A stretch of DNA of 34,799 bases from Clostridia bacterium (GCA_017536635.1 JAFXHA010000090.1:1-34799), one strand, 5' to 3'. Positions 1 through 7,372 are shown, counted from the stretch's first letter. The notes: a model not told the origin generated them from the sequence alone. Numbers and translations are program-made.

Positions 1-625
1 CGGAAAACTGCGATATAGGCATATACGCGCCGCAGATAAATCCGTAGCCTGAGCTTACGATCGTTCCGACCGCAGATATCTGCCCCTGCGTGGAAAGGAA
101 GAAATTGATTATGCTTGAGAGCGCAGTTCCGAACATTACGAGCAAAAATACGTCAAGCAGTAAAAGCAATACGTCAGCTACACTCATATACCAGCCGACT
201 GTAGCCATATAGATAAGGCAGGCAGCGGTCGCGACAAAGCAGATGATAAGCGTTGACACAAGCGTAGCGCAGTAGTAACCGAGCGCAAGCGCAGAGGGCC
301 GCACGGGACTGATCGTCAAATCCTTGATGGTTCTGTTTGCCTTATCCTGAACCATAAGCATATTCGAGCAGAACGCAACGGTTACGCAGGATACGGCAAG
401 TATCGAGGAGATGAGCTGTCCGCCGACACACGCGTCGATAAGCTCCTTTGCCATGGGTATACCCGCAGGAAGATTTGACGTAAAGCTGTCTCTGTATACG
501 TTTCCGAGGAAGGTCGCGTAAAGGACCAGAAGTATGGCGGGTGTGATGAGTGCCGTGAAGAACATTCCCTTGTCCTTGAAAAACAGCTTGATATTTCGTT
601 TTATAAGCATTCTTACAGTTTTCAT
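1..625 (-). CDS. ABC-2 type transporter permease, DrrB-like (partial, C-terminus beyond the window)
   Basis: Membrane subunit of an ABC exporter. Reading leftwards from an ATG at 625 gives MKTVRMLIKRNIKLFFKD, then hydrophobic segments around residues 22-40, 75-95 and 115-175. This is the usual start of ABC-2 permeases: a short cytoplasmic N-terminus with basic residues, a first helix, then an extracytoplasmic loop. The frame is open to the window edge, so about 208 N-terminal residues are seen and the C-terminus is missing. The ATG overlaps the stop of the upstream ATPase by four bases (ATGA at 622-625), which indicates translational coupling. The substrate is unknown; relatives of this type export drugs, antibiotics or lipids. 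The ABC-2 permease class is well supported, the DrrB-like label less so. Confidence 0.85.
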   Translation of the reverse strand, partial: MKTVRMLIKRNIKLFFKDKGMFFTALITPAILLVLYATFLGNVYRDSFTSNLPAGIPMAKELIDACVGGQLISSILAVSCVTVAFCSNMLMVQDKANRTIKDLTISPVRPSALALGYYCATLVSTLIICFVATAACLIYMATVGWYMSVADVLLLLLDVFLLVMFGTALSSIINFFLSTQGQISAVGTIVSSGYGFICGAYMPISQFS

Positions 626-1542
626 TTTTGCTCCTCCCCAAGTCTCTTTCCCGTAACGGCAAGGAACACGTCGTCCATCCTGCCCTTGGTTATCTCATAG
701 TCGCGAAAGATATCGGGATGACCGATGATAAGCTCGGTCGCCGCCGCGGTATTGGGAACTGCAAGACGGTAGGCATCTCTTATACGCTGAGCATCAACCC
801 GGAGCTCCTTTACCTGCTCCTCGCTCACACCGTAAAGCGTTATAAAGTCGCCTGTGTATGCGTTTTTAAGCTCAAGCGGCGTGCCTTTTGCCGATATTTT
901 TCCGCTGTCTATGATAACGACGTAATCCGCCTCTGCCGCTTCTTCCATATAATGAGTGGTAAGAAATACGGTCATATTCTCGCTCTTGCGAAGTCCGTCG
1001 ACGGTCTCCCAGATGAGCTTTCTTGTCTGAGGATCAAGTCCCGTTGTAGGCTCGTCGAGGATAAGTATCTTAGGTCTATGCAAAAGCGCGCGCGCAATAT
1101 CTATTCTGCGGCGCTGACCGCCCGAAAGCTTACCGAGCGTGCGACCGAGAAGATCGCTAAAGCCGAGCAGCTCCGAAAGCTCGGCAAGTCGCTCCTTGAA
1201 CTCTTTACCAACTATGCCGTAGAGCGCCGCACGGCTCTCAAGATTATCTCTTACCGTCAGCGCCTTGTCGAGCACCGAGTCCTGAAAAACTACGCCGATC
1301 CGGCTCTTGATGTCCGTAGTACCCGCGTCAAGATCGCAGCCGTCGATAACGACGCTTCCCGCATCCTTGCTAAGCTGTGCGCACATAACGTTTATGGTCG
1401 TGGATTTGCCCGCTCCGTTGACACCGAGGAAGGCAAAAAGCTCACCCTCGCGCACCTCAAAGCTGAGATCCTGCACCGCCTTGACATCTCCAAAGCTCTT
1501 GCACAGCCCTTTGATCTCGATTATATTTTTGATCTTTTCCAT
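622..1542 (-). CDS. ABC transporter ATP-binding protein, DrrA family
   Basis: ATPase subunit of the exporter, 306 residues. It shows Walker A (GVNGAGKSTT, near residue 40), a Q-loop (VVFQDSVLD), the signature LSGGQRRRIDIARAL, Walker B (ILILDEPTTGLDP) and the H-loop (TTHYMEEA). The C-terminus has GRMDDVFLAVTGK, the pattern typical of the DrrA/daunorubicin-resistance class that works with ABC-2 permeases. The ATG is preceded by AAGGAGTG, which lies in the last codons of the tetR gene, so the two cistrons are tightly coupled (4 bp between stop and start). It overlaps the permease start downstream by 4 bp. Export is expected from the class; the substrate cannot be read from the sequence. Confidence 0.95.
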   Translation of the reverse strand: MEKIKNIIEIKGLCKSFGDVKAVQDLSFEVREGELFAFLGVNGAGKSTTINVMCAQLSKDAGSVVIDGCDLDAGTTDIKSRIGVVFQDSVLDKALTVRDNLESRAALYGIVGKEFKERLAELSELLGFSDLLGRTLGKLSGGQRRRIDIARALLHRPKILILDEPTTGLDPQTRKLIWETVDGLRKSENMTVFLTTHYMEEAAEADYVVIIDSGKISAKGTPLELKNAYTGDFITLYGVSEEQVKELRVDAQRIRDAYRLAVPNTAAATELIIGHPDIFRDYEITKGRMDDVFLAVTGKRLGEEQK

Positions 1543-1546
1543 AACA

Positions 1547-2098
1547 TCACTCCTTTTTTAATGCAACAAAGACCTCGCTCAGCATTCGGCTAACGTCCTC
1601 GTCGCTGAAAACGCAATTACCTTGCGCGAAAAGCACCGCAAGTCCGTGCACGTAGACCGCCAGATGATTGTAGATGCGCTTCGCCTCGCTCTCGCTCATC
1701 TGATAAGCTTCCTGAACCGCGCCTCTGACCTCGGACTCGAATTCAAAATCGGACGGCAGATAATGCATGGGCGTCTCGGATCCTTCACGCATAAAAAGCA
1801 TCTTAAAAAGCTCGGGCTCGTCCTTGGCAAACTGAATATATTTCAGCCCCGCGCCCTTGAATGGGATATCCTGAGACAAGCCCTCGTCAAGATATCGTTT
1901 GTAAAGATCTCGCGCGCGAGCCGCTACCAACGCCGCGATCTCGTCGATGCTGTCAAACGCAGCAAATATCGGCGAGGTCGAGGTTCCGAGATCGGCGGCA
2001 AGATTGCGCGCGCTGAGCATATCCTCTCCGTACCTACGTACCATCTCATACGCCGCGTCGATTATTTGTTCTCCGGTGTATTTTGCTTTTGGGGGCAT
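1547..2098 (-). CDS. TetR/AcrR family transcriptional regulator
   Basis: First gene of a three-gene operon, 183 residues. The N-terminus has the TetR helix-turn-helix pattern: YTGEQIIDAAYEMVRRYG, then LSARNLAADLGTSTSPIFAAF at about residues 28-48, in the usual place. The C-terminal half is helical and variable, as expected of a ligand-binding domain. The start ATG at 2098 has a strong GGAGGG site just upstream. The gene sits directly behind a consensus promoter and a GTAAC-N4-GTTAC palindrome, so it probably represses its own operon and is relieved by a substrate of the downstream exporter. Family assignment is firm; the autoregulatory role and ligand are inference. Confidence 0.93.
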   Translation of the reverse strand: MPPKAKYTGEQIIDAAYEMVRRYGEDMLSARNLAADLGTSTSPIFAAFDSIDEIAALVAARARDLYKRYLDEGLSQDIPFKGAGLKYIQFAKDEPELFKMLFMREGSETPMHYLPSDFEFESEVRGAVQEAYQMSESEAKRIYNHLAVYVHGLAVLFAQGNCVFSDEDVSRMLSEVFVALKKE

Positions 2099-2113
2099 AT
2101 TCTCCCTCCTTTC

Positions 2114-2127
2114 GTAACATGCGTTAC
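2114..2127 (-). promoter_or_regulatory. Operator-like palindrome of the tetR-ABC exporter operon
   Basis: GTAAC-ATGC-GTTAC has perfect 5-bp arms around a 4-bp centre. It lies between the -10 box and the ribosome binding site of the tetR gene, just downstream of the predicted transcription start. That position suits a TetR-family operator. Binding by the adjacent TetR protein is inferred from position only. Confidence 0.5.
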
Positions 2128-2139
2128 ATTACACCTGTT

Positions 2140-2168
2140 ATTATACGCGTTTTTGAAGAAATTGTCAA
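2140..2168 (-). promoter_or_regulatory. SigA-type promoter of the tetR-ABC exporter operon
   Basis: On the minus strand a perfect TTGACA (2163-2168) is followed after exactly 17 bp by a perfect TATAAT (2140-2145). The start point should fall near 2133, giving a leader of about 35 nt. A full consensus promoter fits a gene set held down by a repressor. Confidence 0.85.
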
Positions 2169-2220
2169 TATAACAACGCGCATTTTCTCTATTGATTTTT
2201 TCTATAACGTTCCCTGCCGA

Positions 2221-2297
2221 GATATACGTTATCCTTAATACAATCAAAACCCGTCGGTACGTAGTGTCCGACTTACTTTTCTTGAAAGAAAAGTAAG
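2221..2297 (+). repeat. Dispersed intergenic repeat, copy 1, ending in a perfect inverted repeat
   Basis: A stretch containing TTATCCTTAATACAATC, then AAAACCCGTCGGTACG and a pyrimidine-rich tail. It matches the reverse complement of 7200-7262 over about 65 bp with scattered mismatches and small gaps. Part of it (AAAACCCGTCGGTACGTAG and the following TGTCCGAC) recurs at 2333-2359. The 3' end is a perfect inverted repeat, CTTACTTTTCTT (2272-2283) and its complement (2286-2297), separated by only two bases. No coding potential is seen. Confidence 0.7.
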
Positions 2298-2332
2298 CAA
2301 AAGAACTTCCGACTATAAAACACCTTTAAAAT

Positions 2333-2366
2333 AAAACCCGTCGGTACGTAGTGTCCGACGGGTTTT
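2333..2366 (-). terminator. Bidirectional intrinsic terminator between the deacetylase and tetR units
   Basis: A 12-bp perfect stem, AAAACCCGTCGG (2333-2344) pairing with 2355-2366, around a 10-nt loop. It is flanked by a T run on the plus strand and by TTTTATTTTA on the minus strand. It lies downstream of the minus-strand ftsK/deacetylase unit and upstream of the tetR promoter, so it would stop read-through into tetR. Its 5' arm and loop are a second copy of the core of the dispersed repeat. Confidence 0.75.
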
Positions 2367-2456
2367 TACCTTAGAAATTCAATAAATCATCGATAACGAT
2401 GCACGTTATTTCGGGTGGTATGTCCGCTGTGTTTTATCCAGCGGGAAGTTTCTTTG

Positions 2457-2514
2457 GTTACTTTCTTTTCAAAGAAAGTAACGAAAAAGAAAGTAACGAA
2501 AAAGAAAGTAAACG
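2457..2514 (+). repeat. Perfect inverted repeat plus 15-bp tandem repeat
   Basis: GTTACTTTCTTT (2457-2468) and its complement (2471-2482) are separated by only TC. The right arm is the first of three 15-bp tandem copies of AAAGAAAGTAACGAA (2471-2485, 2486-2500 and a partial copy at 2501-2514). The block ends exactly against the stop codon of the deacetylase-like gene. It belongs with the similar short-centre inverted repeats at 2272-2297 and 34504-34535. Confidence 0.7.
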
Positions 2515-3369
2515 TCAATCAACTTTTATCTGCTCGCCGGGATTGATAACGTACTGTTTGCCGGCGTGGGCGAACCAGATAGTAAAGCTTGTGGGGTTAT
2601 AGACGTATTTTGAATCGAGCGCCCAAACGAGACGGTTATACGCTTCGGTATATTCGAATATTTCCATATTCGTTGCGTACCAAATATCGTCCTTACCGCT
2701 TATCATAGCGCAGAATTTGTCAATAAGATCCCAGTTGTCGTTCTGCTCGAACTCATAGCTGTGTCCCCAGAGATAGAAAAGCTTGGGCGCGTGCGCACCG
2801 TCGCGAAGTTGCATATCAAGAAACTTTTCACCGAGCTCCATAAGCCTCGGATTTTTATGATGGCAGGTCGCAGGGAGTCTGAGCCAATCCTTAGGCATAT
2901 CAAAGCTTTCGGTAGAAACAACGGTTCTCGCGTAGACCACACCGCAGGCGCGGAGTGCGTCAACAACGGCGTCATTGTGAGTTCCGTATGGATATGCCAA
3001 GCCTCGAATCGGGCGTCCGAACATCTCCTCAAGCACCTCTCTGTCCTTCATTACCTGATAGACCACCTCAGAGCTTGTAAGGCACTCAAGGTGCGGATGA
3101 TTATGGGTGTGAAGCGCTACCTCGTGGTTGCCGCCCGAATATGTAGCAAGCGTTGCCGCCTTGGTAAGATGGCGGTGAACGTTGCCCGGCTCAAACACCG
3201 TTCCTTCTTCGGCAAACGAGCCGCTATTGAGGTTGAAGGTGCATTTCAGACCGTATTTATCAAAAATGCTCATGAGCCTGACATCCTGCTCCACTCCGTC
3301 ATCATAACTCAGAGTGAACGCCTTGGCGCGTCCGCCGGGAAATCTCATAAATGTGTTTTTTGTTGCCAT
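2515..3369 (-). CDS. Polysaccharide deacetylase-like (NodB/CE4 fold) protein
   Basis: Predicted carbohydrate-active protein of 284 residues. The N-terminal half has the NodB-type motif 1, AFTLSYDDGVEQD (double Asp near residue 22), and the metal-site motif ALHTHNHPHLE, matching H-x3-H. A later RGLAYPYGTHND fits motif 3. The C-terminal part, with FYLWGHSYEFEQNDNW, resembles the version found in clostridial DUF-type deacetylases. No signal peptide or membrane helix is seen, so cell-wall action is uncertain. The ATG at 3369 is chosen because AAGGAGATA lies 8 bases upstream; an in-frame TTG at 3393 lacks a ribosome site. It follows ftsK after 44 bp with no terminator, so it is probably co-transcribed. 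The substrate is unknown. Confidence 0.85.
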   Translation of the reverse strand: MATKNTFMRFPGGRAKAFTLSYDDGVEQDVRLMSIFDKYGLKCTFNLNSGSFAEEGTVFEPGNVHRHLTKAATLATYSGGNHEVALHTHNHPHLECLTSSEVVYQVMKDREVLEEMFGRPIRGLAYPYGTHNDAVVDALRACGVVYARTVVSTESFDMPKDWLRLPATCHHKNPRLMELGEKFLDMQLRDGAHAPKLFYLWGHSYEFEQNDNWDLIDKFCAMISGKDDIWYATNMEIFEYTEAYNRLVWALDSKYVYNPTSFTIWFAHAGKQYVINPGEQIKVD

Positions 3370-3413
3370 AACAGTATCTCCTTGATAAAGCAATATAAGT
3401 TAATGAGTTTGTA

Positions 3414-4880
3414 TTAGTCTTCCATTTCGCCGAGACTTCCCTCGGTTACACGGCGCATATATTCATCCATAGTAATAAGCACCTGACGCGGCTTGTTGCC
3501 GTCGGGGGCGCTGACATAGCCCATCTGCTCCATAGTATCGATTATCTTCGCGGCTCTTCCGTAGCCAACGCCGAGTCGACGCTGCATCAGCGAGGTGGAT
3601 ATCTTGCCCGTCTCAATAGCCAGCTTTACGGCGTCGCGGAATTTGGTGTTGCCGCCCTCGGGAGCATCTGCGGGATCCTCGATGGAAACTCCGCCCTTCT
3701 TGCTCTGACCGCATCTTGCCGCCTCTTCTTCCATGGTCTTTATAAAGTCGCTGTTGTACCTTGCCGCACCGTTATTCTTCTTGATAAAGTCGATGATCTG
3801 CTCGACCTCACCGTCGCTGACGAAAGCACACTGCACACGCATAGGCTTGGATGATCCAACGGGAGCAAAGAGCATATCTCCTCGTCCGATAAGGTTTTCC
3901 GCACCCGCCGTGTCAATAATGGTTCTCGAGTCTACCTGCGAGGTAACGGTACAAGCGATACGTGAAGGAACGTTAGCCTTGATAAGACCTGTGATAACGT
4001 CGACCGACGGACGCTGCGTACCGAGAATAACGTGAATACCCGCTGCTCTCGCCTTCTGCGCAAGTCGACAGATAGAAGTCTCAACGTCGTCGCGCGCCGT
4101 CATCATAAGATCGGCAAGCTCGTCGATGATAACGACCATCTTGGGAAGATATTCCTTTTCGGGATCGTTTACGGTGATCTCATTGTACGCCTCGATATTA
4201 CGCACACCGACCGAGCGGATAAGCTCGAAGCGGCGCTCCATCTCGTTTACCGCACTTGCGAGCGCACCCGCAGCCTTCTTGGGATCGCTGATAATAGGAC
4301 AGTACAGATGAGGAATGTTTTCGTAGACTGTAAACTCTACTTGCTTGGGGTCGATAAGTATGAGCTTGACCTCATCGGGACGGGTCTTGTAAAGGATACT
4401 AAGAATTATCGTATTGATACATACCGACTTACCCGAGCCCGTAGTACCTGCGATCAGCAGGTGAGGCATCTTTCCGATATCGAAATAAACGGGATTTCCG
4501 CCGACGTCCATTCCGAGACACGAGGTAAGCGTGCTCTTGGATTCGGTAAATTTAGGATTTTCAACGAGGTCGCGCAGATATACCGTCGCGCGCTCGCGGT
4601 TAGGAACCTCGATTCCGACCGCAGGCTTGTTCGGTATCGGCGCCTCAATACGTACGCCCGACGTTGCAAGGCTGAGCGCAATATCGTCAACGAGGTTCGC
4701 GATCGCTTTAACACGCGTGCCGACCTCGGGCTTGAGCTCGTATCTGGTGATCGTAGGTCCGCGGGAATAGCTGATGGACTGAATACCGACCTTGAAGCTC
4801 TTGAGCGTTTCAACCAGCCTCTTGGCGTTTTCCTGCAGCTCAGCAGTGTGATCGGCGTCTCCCTTGTCCTTATTACCGCA
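3414..4880 (-). CDS. ftsK: DNA translocase FtsK/SpoIIIE, C-terminal motor part (separated by a frameshift)
   Basis: C-terminal half of the hexameric double-stranded DNA translocase that clears chromosomes from the septum. The frame ending at 3414 continues upstream without a stop to about 4880. It carries the conserved alpha/beta segment (SISYSRGPTITRYELKPEVG), Walker A (GTTGSGKSVCIN), LILIDPKQVEFTVYE, Walker B (MVVIIDELADLMM), GTQRPSVDVITG, and the winged-helix gamma domain (RRLGVGYGRAAKIIDTMEQM). All motor motifs are intact. The first ATG in this frame is at 4511, inside the conserved region, so 4511 is unlikely to be a natural start. The frame joins the N-terminal part (4880-6238) only if one base is restored near 4878. 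A sequencing or assembly error is the simplest reading. Confidence 0.9.
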   Translation of the reverse strand, partial: CGNKDKGDADHTAELQENAKRLVETLKSFKVGIQSISYSRGPTITRYELKPEVGTRVKAIANLVDDIALSLATSGVRIEAPIPNKPAVGIEVPNRERATVYLRDLVENPKFTESKSTLTSCLGMDVGGNPVYFDIGKMPHLLIAGTTGSGKSVCINTIILSILYKTRPDEVKLILIDPKQVEFTVYENIPHLYCPIISDPKKAAGALASAVNEMERRFELIRSVGVRNIEAYNEITVNDPEKEYLPKMVVIIDELADLMMTARDDVETSICRLAQKARAAGIHVILGTQRPSVDVITGLIKANVPSRIACTVTSQVDSRTIIDTAGAENLIGRGDMLFAPVGSSKPMRVQCAFVSDGEVEQIIDFIKKNNGAARYNSDFIKTMEEEAARCGQSKKGGVSIEDPADAPEGGNTKFRDAVKLAIETGKISTSLMQRRLGVGYGRAAKIIDTMEQMGYVSAPDGNKPRQVLITMDEYMRRVTEGSLGEMED

Positions 4881-6238
4881 AGCAGATCAACGGGCGGGAA
4901 GATGTAAGGTGTGATCGCCTCGATCTCCTCTTCTTCTCTGTCGCCCTCGTCAAGCGCAACGTTTGCCATATCCGCCTGAACCTCGTCGTCGTCCATCTTG
5001 GTAAGATCGAGAGGCTTTGCGGGAGTTTCCTTGGGCTCGTCCTTTATCTCCTTCGCAGGCGCCGCTTCCTTGCGGACGGGCTCCTTATTAGAAGAATAAG
5101 GCACAGTCTTTATCGCATCAAATATCTCGTCGATACCCTTGTATTCATCGTTATCAAACGCACTGTCGCCGCCGAAATCAAGGATTTCTTCCTGCGGCTG
5201 TGATGCAGCAGAGGTGTTTGCGGCTTTCTTGGGAGTTGCCGCCGCTGCCTTGTCAGCACCTGTATTTTCAAAGAATATATCTGTCGCATCGGCGCTCTTG
5301 TCGGTATCGTTACCAAGCTCGAACACCTCGCCCGTCTCGGTATTGAGTCCCATTATCTCGTCAACAGAGGTCTCCTGCGCGCGCTTCTTTTCCTCGCGCT
5401 CCTGAGCCTCTCTTTGCGCCTTTGCCTCACGAGCCGCAATTGCCGCCGCCTTTTTGAGCTCTTCCTTGCGGATCTTTTCCTCTTCCTCGGCGTAGTATTG
5501 GTCGTACTCCTCCTCTTCTTCCTCGAGCTTCTTTTTCTCCTCTGCCTTTCTGTCGTGGCTTGCCTGGATCTTCTCAAGCACGTAGTTGGGCGTGATGCCA
5601 AAGGTAAGCATTACGAATACCACGAGCAGCGGTATGATTATAATAAGAGATATCGCCACCTCAAAGCAAAGCACGAACAGATATCCGAGCGACGATCCGA
5701 AGATACCTCCGCCGACCAAAGAAGCTCCATCCTCCCAGAAGCCCACAAGATCAAAGCTGCCGTAATCCTCGATAACGCCGATGATGGTTGCTATCATAAG
5801 CAAGGACAGACAGGACATTACCGCCTGAAGCACGAGACGGCGGCGAGCCTTTTTCTGCTCGTCCGAATTACCCTTGGTCTTGAATTTTACGTTATAAAAG
5901 CACCACTTCATGCCGACGTAGCCGAGCACCAGAGGCAGAATAAACGCCGCGATACCAAAAAGTCCGCAGAAGAACATCTGTATGTAGTATCCAACGATTC
6001 CCGCGCCATCGTCCATTCCGAGAAGCTGTACCGTAACGAAGCAAACGGCAAGCACAAGCGCGAATACCGACATTACGTACGGTGCAATTTTTGCAAATGC
6101 CGAGCGCTGACTCCTTGAAGGCGCACGCTTCTCCTGATTTTCGTAATCGGCAGCGCGCGTCTGCTTTGCAGGCGCTTTTTTATTGGTCGTCTTTGCGGTT
6201 GATTGAGTTGATTTGGTCGAGGATCTTTTCTTTGCCAT
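4454..6238 (-). CDS. ftsK: DNA translocase FtsK/SpoIIIE, N-terminal membrane part (frameshifted tail)
   Basis: N-terminal half of the same translocase. A Lys/Ala/Thr-rich cytoplasmic leader (residues 1-50) is followed by about four membrane segments (roughly residues 50-72, 84-106, 138-156 and 165-212). Then comes a long charged linker with Glu/Lys-rich runs (about 228-290) and acidic stretches, reaching AITPYIFPPVDLLA, the conserved entry to the motor. After that point this frame reads low-complexity Arg/Ser sequence down to 4454, with no resemblance to the family, while the neighbouring frame resumes correctly. True homology therefore ends near 4880. The ATG at 6238 has AAAGGAGAA upstream. 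The combined protein would be about 940 residues, in the range for clostridial FtsK. Confidence 0.88.
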   Translation of the reverse strand: MAKKRSSTKSTQSTAKTTNKKAPAKQTRAADYENQEKRAPSRSQRSAFAKIAPYVMSVFALVLAVCFVTVQLLGMDDGAGIVGYYIQMFFCGLFGIAAFILPLVLGYVGMKWCFYNVKFKTKGNSDEQKKARRRLVLQAVMSCLSLLMIATIIGVIEDYGSFDLVGFWEDGASLVGGGIFGSSLGYLFVLCFEVAISLIIIIPLLVVFVMLTFGITPNYVLEKIQASHDRKAEEKKKLEEEEEEYDQYYAEEEEKIRKEELKKAAAIAAREAKAQREAQEREEKKRAQETSVDEIMGLNTETGEVFELGNDTDKSADATDIFFENTGADKAAAATPKKAANTSAASQPQEEILDFGGDSAFDNDEYKGIDEIFDAIKTVPYSSNKEPVRKEAAPAKEIKDEPKETPAKPLDLTKMDDDEVQADMANVALDEGDREEEEIEAITPYIFPPVDLLAVIRTRETPITLLSCRKTPRGWLKRSRASRSVFSPSAIPADLRSPDTSSSPRSARVLKRSRTSLTILRSALQRRAYVLRRRYRTSLRSESRFLTASARRYICATSLKILNLPNPRARLPRVSEWTSAEIPFISISERCLTC

Positions 6239-6325
6239 GCGGCTTTTCTCCTTTGCTTTATCTTAATGTTGGTTTAATATACGAAAAAACGGAAATAATA
6301 TATTATCACATTTATCTATTATAAT

Positions 6326-6354
6326 AGTATATCACGAAATAAAGTTTCTTTCAA
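6326..6354 (-). promoter_or_regulatory. SigA-type promoter for ftsK
   Basis: On the minus strand TTGAAA (6349-6354) is followed after 17 bp by TATACT (6326-6331). The predicted start is near 6319, about 80 nt before the ATG. A perfect palindrome, CTATTATAATAG (6316-6327), overlaps the -10 and start site and could be a regulator site or simply AT-rich promoter sequence. Confidence 0.7.
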
Positions 6355-6402
6355 GAGCTTTTTGCACTTTTGATCGAGATTTGACGTGGGTAAGGAGAAA
6401 AG

Positions 6403-6789
6403 GTGGAAATAATAAAGAGTCAGCGGCGCGGAGCTTTGTATCTTGCCGTCGCCGGATTTATCGCAGGAGTGGTAAACGGACTGCTCGGTGCGGGCGGCGG
6501 TATACTGATAATTTCAGCTCTGTCGAGAATAATGAAGGACGAGTTACCCGAAAAAAAGGACGTTTTCGTCAACTCTCTGTGCGTCATGCTGCCGATATCG
6601 GCGCTATCCTGCTTTTTGTACGCGCTTCGCGGCGATCTGAGCACCGAGGGTTTTGGAATCTTCGCACTCCCTGCGATTGCGGGCGGAATCGTAGGCGGAC
6701 TTCTTATAGATAAAATAAGAAGCGGTGCTCTGAAGCGCTTGTTTGCGGCGCTCGTGATAATTTCGGGCGTCTTGCTGATCACAAAATAA
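6403..6789 (+). CDS. TauE/SafE family membrane protein, half-size (first of a pair)
   Basis: A 128-residue membrane protein with about four hydrophobic segments. Its glycine-rich signature, FIAGVVNGLLGAGGGILI (about residues 18-35), is the hallmark of the TauE/SafE (DUF81) family of putative anion/sulfonate exporters. Full-length members have eight helices and two such repeats; this protein has one. The start is a GTG at 6403 with AAGGAG six bases upstream; no better ATG exists. The second half-size gene begins 10 bp downstream, so the two likely form a heterodimer. The family is clear; the transported ion is not known. Confidence 0.88.
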   Translation: MEIIKSQRRGALYLAVAGFIAGVVNGLLGAGGGILIISALSRIMKDELPEKKDVFVNSLCVMLPISALSCFLYALRGDLSTEGFGIFALPAIAGGIVGGLLIDKIRSGALKRLFAALVIISGVLLITK

Positions 6790-6799
6790 GGGGGCTTTT

Positions 6800-7213
6800 A
6801 TGGACGCGATGATAATTTCTTTTCTCATTTCAGTGCTTTCGGGAATGGGCGTTGGCGGCGGCGGTCTGTTCGTCATATACCTCTCGGTATTTACCTCAAC
6901 GCCGCAGCTCGCGGCTCAGGGAATGAACCTGTTGTTTTTTCTCTTTTCATCATTCTCCTCGGTCGCCGTGCAGCTGACCAGGCGCAATATCCGCTTTGCC
7001 GCCGTTACATTTATGGCGGCCTTCGGCGTGATCGGCGCACTCGGGGGAGCTTACCTCACCCGATTTTTGCCCGAGGAATATCTGCGTAAAATATTCGGCA
7101 TTATGCTCGTCGCCGGCGGTATCCTCGCCTTCCGAAAAAGCTTTCCGAAGGATAAAAAGGATGCAGGCGACACGAAGGACACGAGTTCCTTTCCTTTTAA
7201 AAAAGAAAAATAA
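6800..7213 (+). CDS. TauE/SafE family membrane protein, half-size (second of a pair)
   Basis: A 137-residue membrane protein with about four hydrophobic segments and the family motif SVLSGMGVGGGGLFVIYL near residues 12-29, equivalent to one repeat of a full TauE/SafE transporter. It follows its partner by 10 bp with a GGGGGC ribosome site. The last 18 or so residues are hydrophilic (KDAGDTKDTSSFPFKKEK) and are encoded as the gene enters the dispersed intergenic repeat at 7200-7262, so the natural C-terminus appears to have been extended or replaced by repeat sequence. The partner arrangement suggests a split transporter; the substrate is unknown. Confidence 0.87.
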   Translation: MDAMIISFLISVLSGMGVGGGGLFVIYLSVFTSTPQLAAQGMNLLFFLFSSFSSVAVQLTRRNIRFAAVTFMAAFGVIGALGGAYLTRFLPEEYLRKIFGIMLVAGGILAFRKSFPKDKKDAGDTKDTSSFPFKKEK

Positions 7214-7262
7214 CTCGGATACGCGTACCAACGGGTTTTGATCGTATTGGGAATAACATATG
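7200..7262 (-). repeat. Dispersed intergenic repeat, copy 3 (inverted relative to copy 1)
   Basis: On the minus strand this reads TTATTCCCAATACGATC, then AAAACCCGTTGGTACGCG and a TTATTTTTC tail, aligning with copy 1 at 2221-2297. The hairpin tail is degenerate here. It begins inside the last codons of the second TauE/SafE gene. Confidence 0.65.
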
Positions 7263-7372
7263 GTTTGATTGTAAAGACTGATGTCAAAATGTTTTCGAGT
7301 AAGATCGAAGCCTTACGAAAAATGTTACTTTCTGCGATAAAAATTTTTAATTTTTTTCATTCACGCCCGAAA

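Noticed and set aside
628-1593. Long plus-strand reading frame opposite the ABC ATPase gene
   Set aside because: It is the antisense shadow of a clear ABC ATPase with all motifs; no ribosome site or family resemblance.
2399-2602. Plus-strand reading frame with repeated Lys-Glu-Ser-Asn
   Set aside because: The repetitive part is a translation of the 15-bp tandem repeat, and the end runs antisense into the deacetylase-like gene.
4032-4907. Plus-strand reading frame opposite ftsK
   Set aside because: Antisense shadow of conserved translocase motifs.
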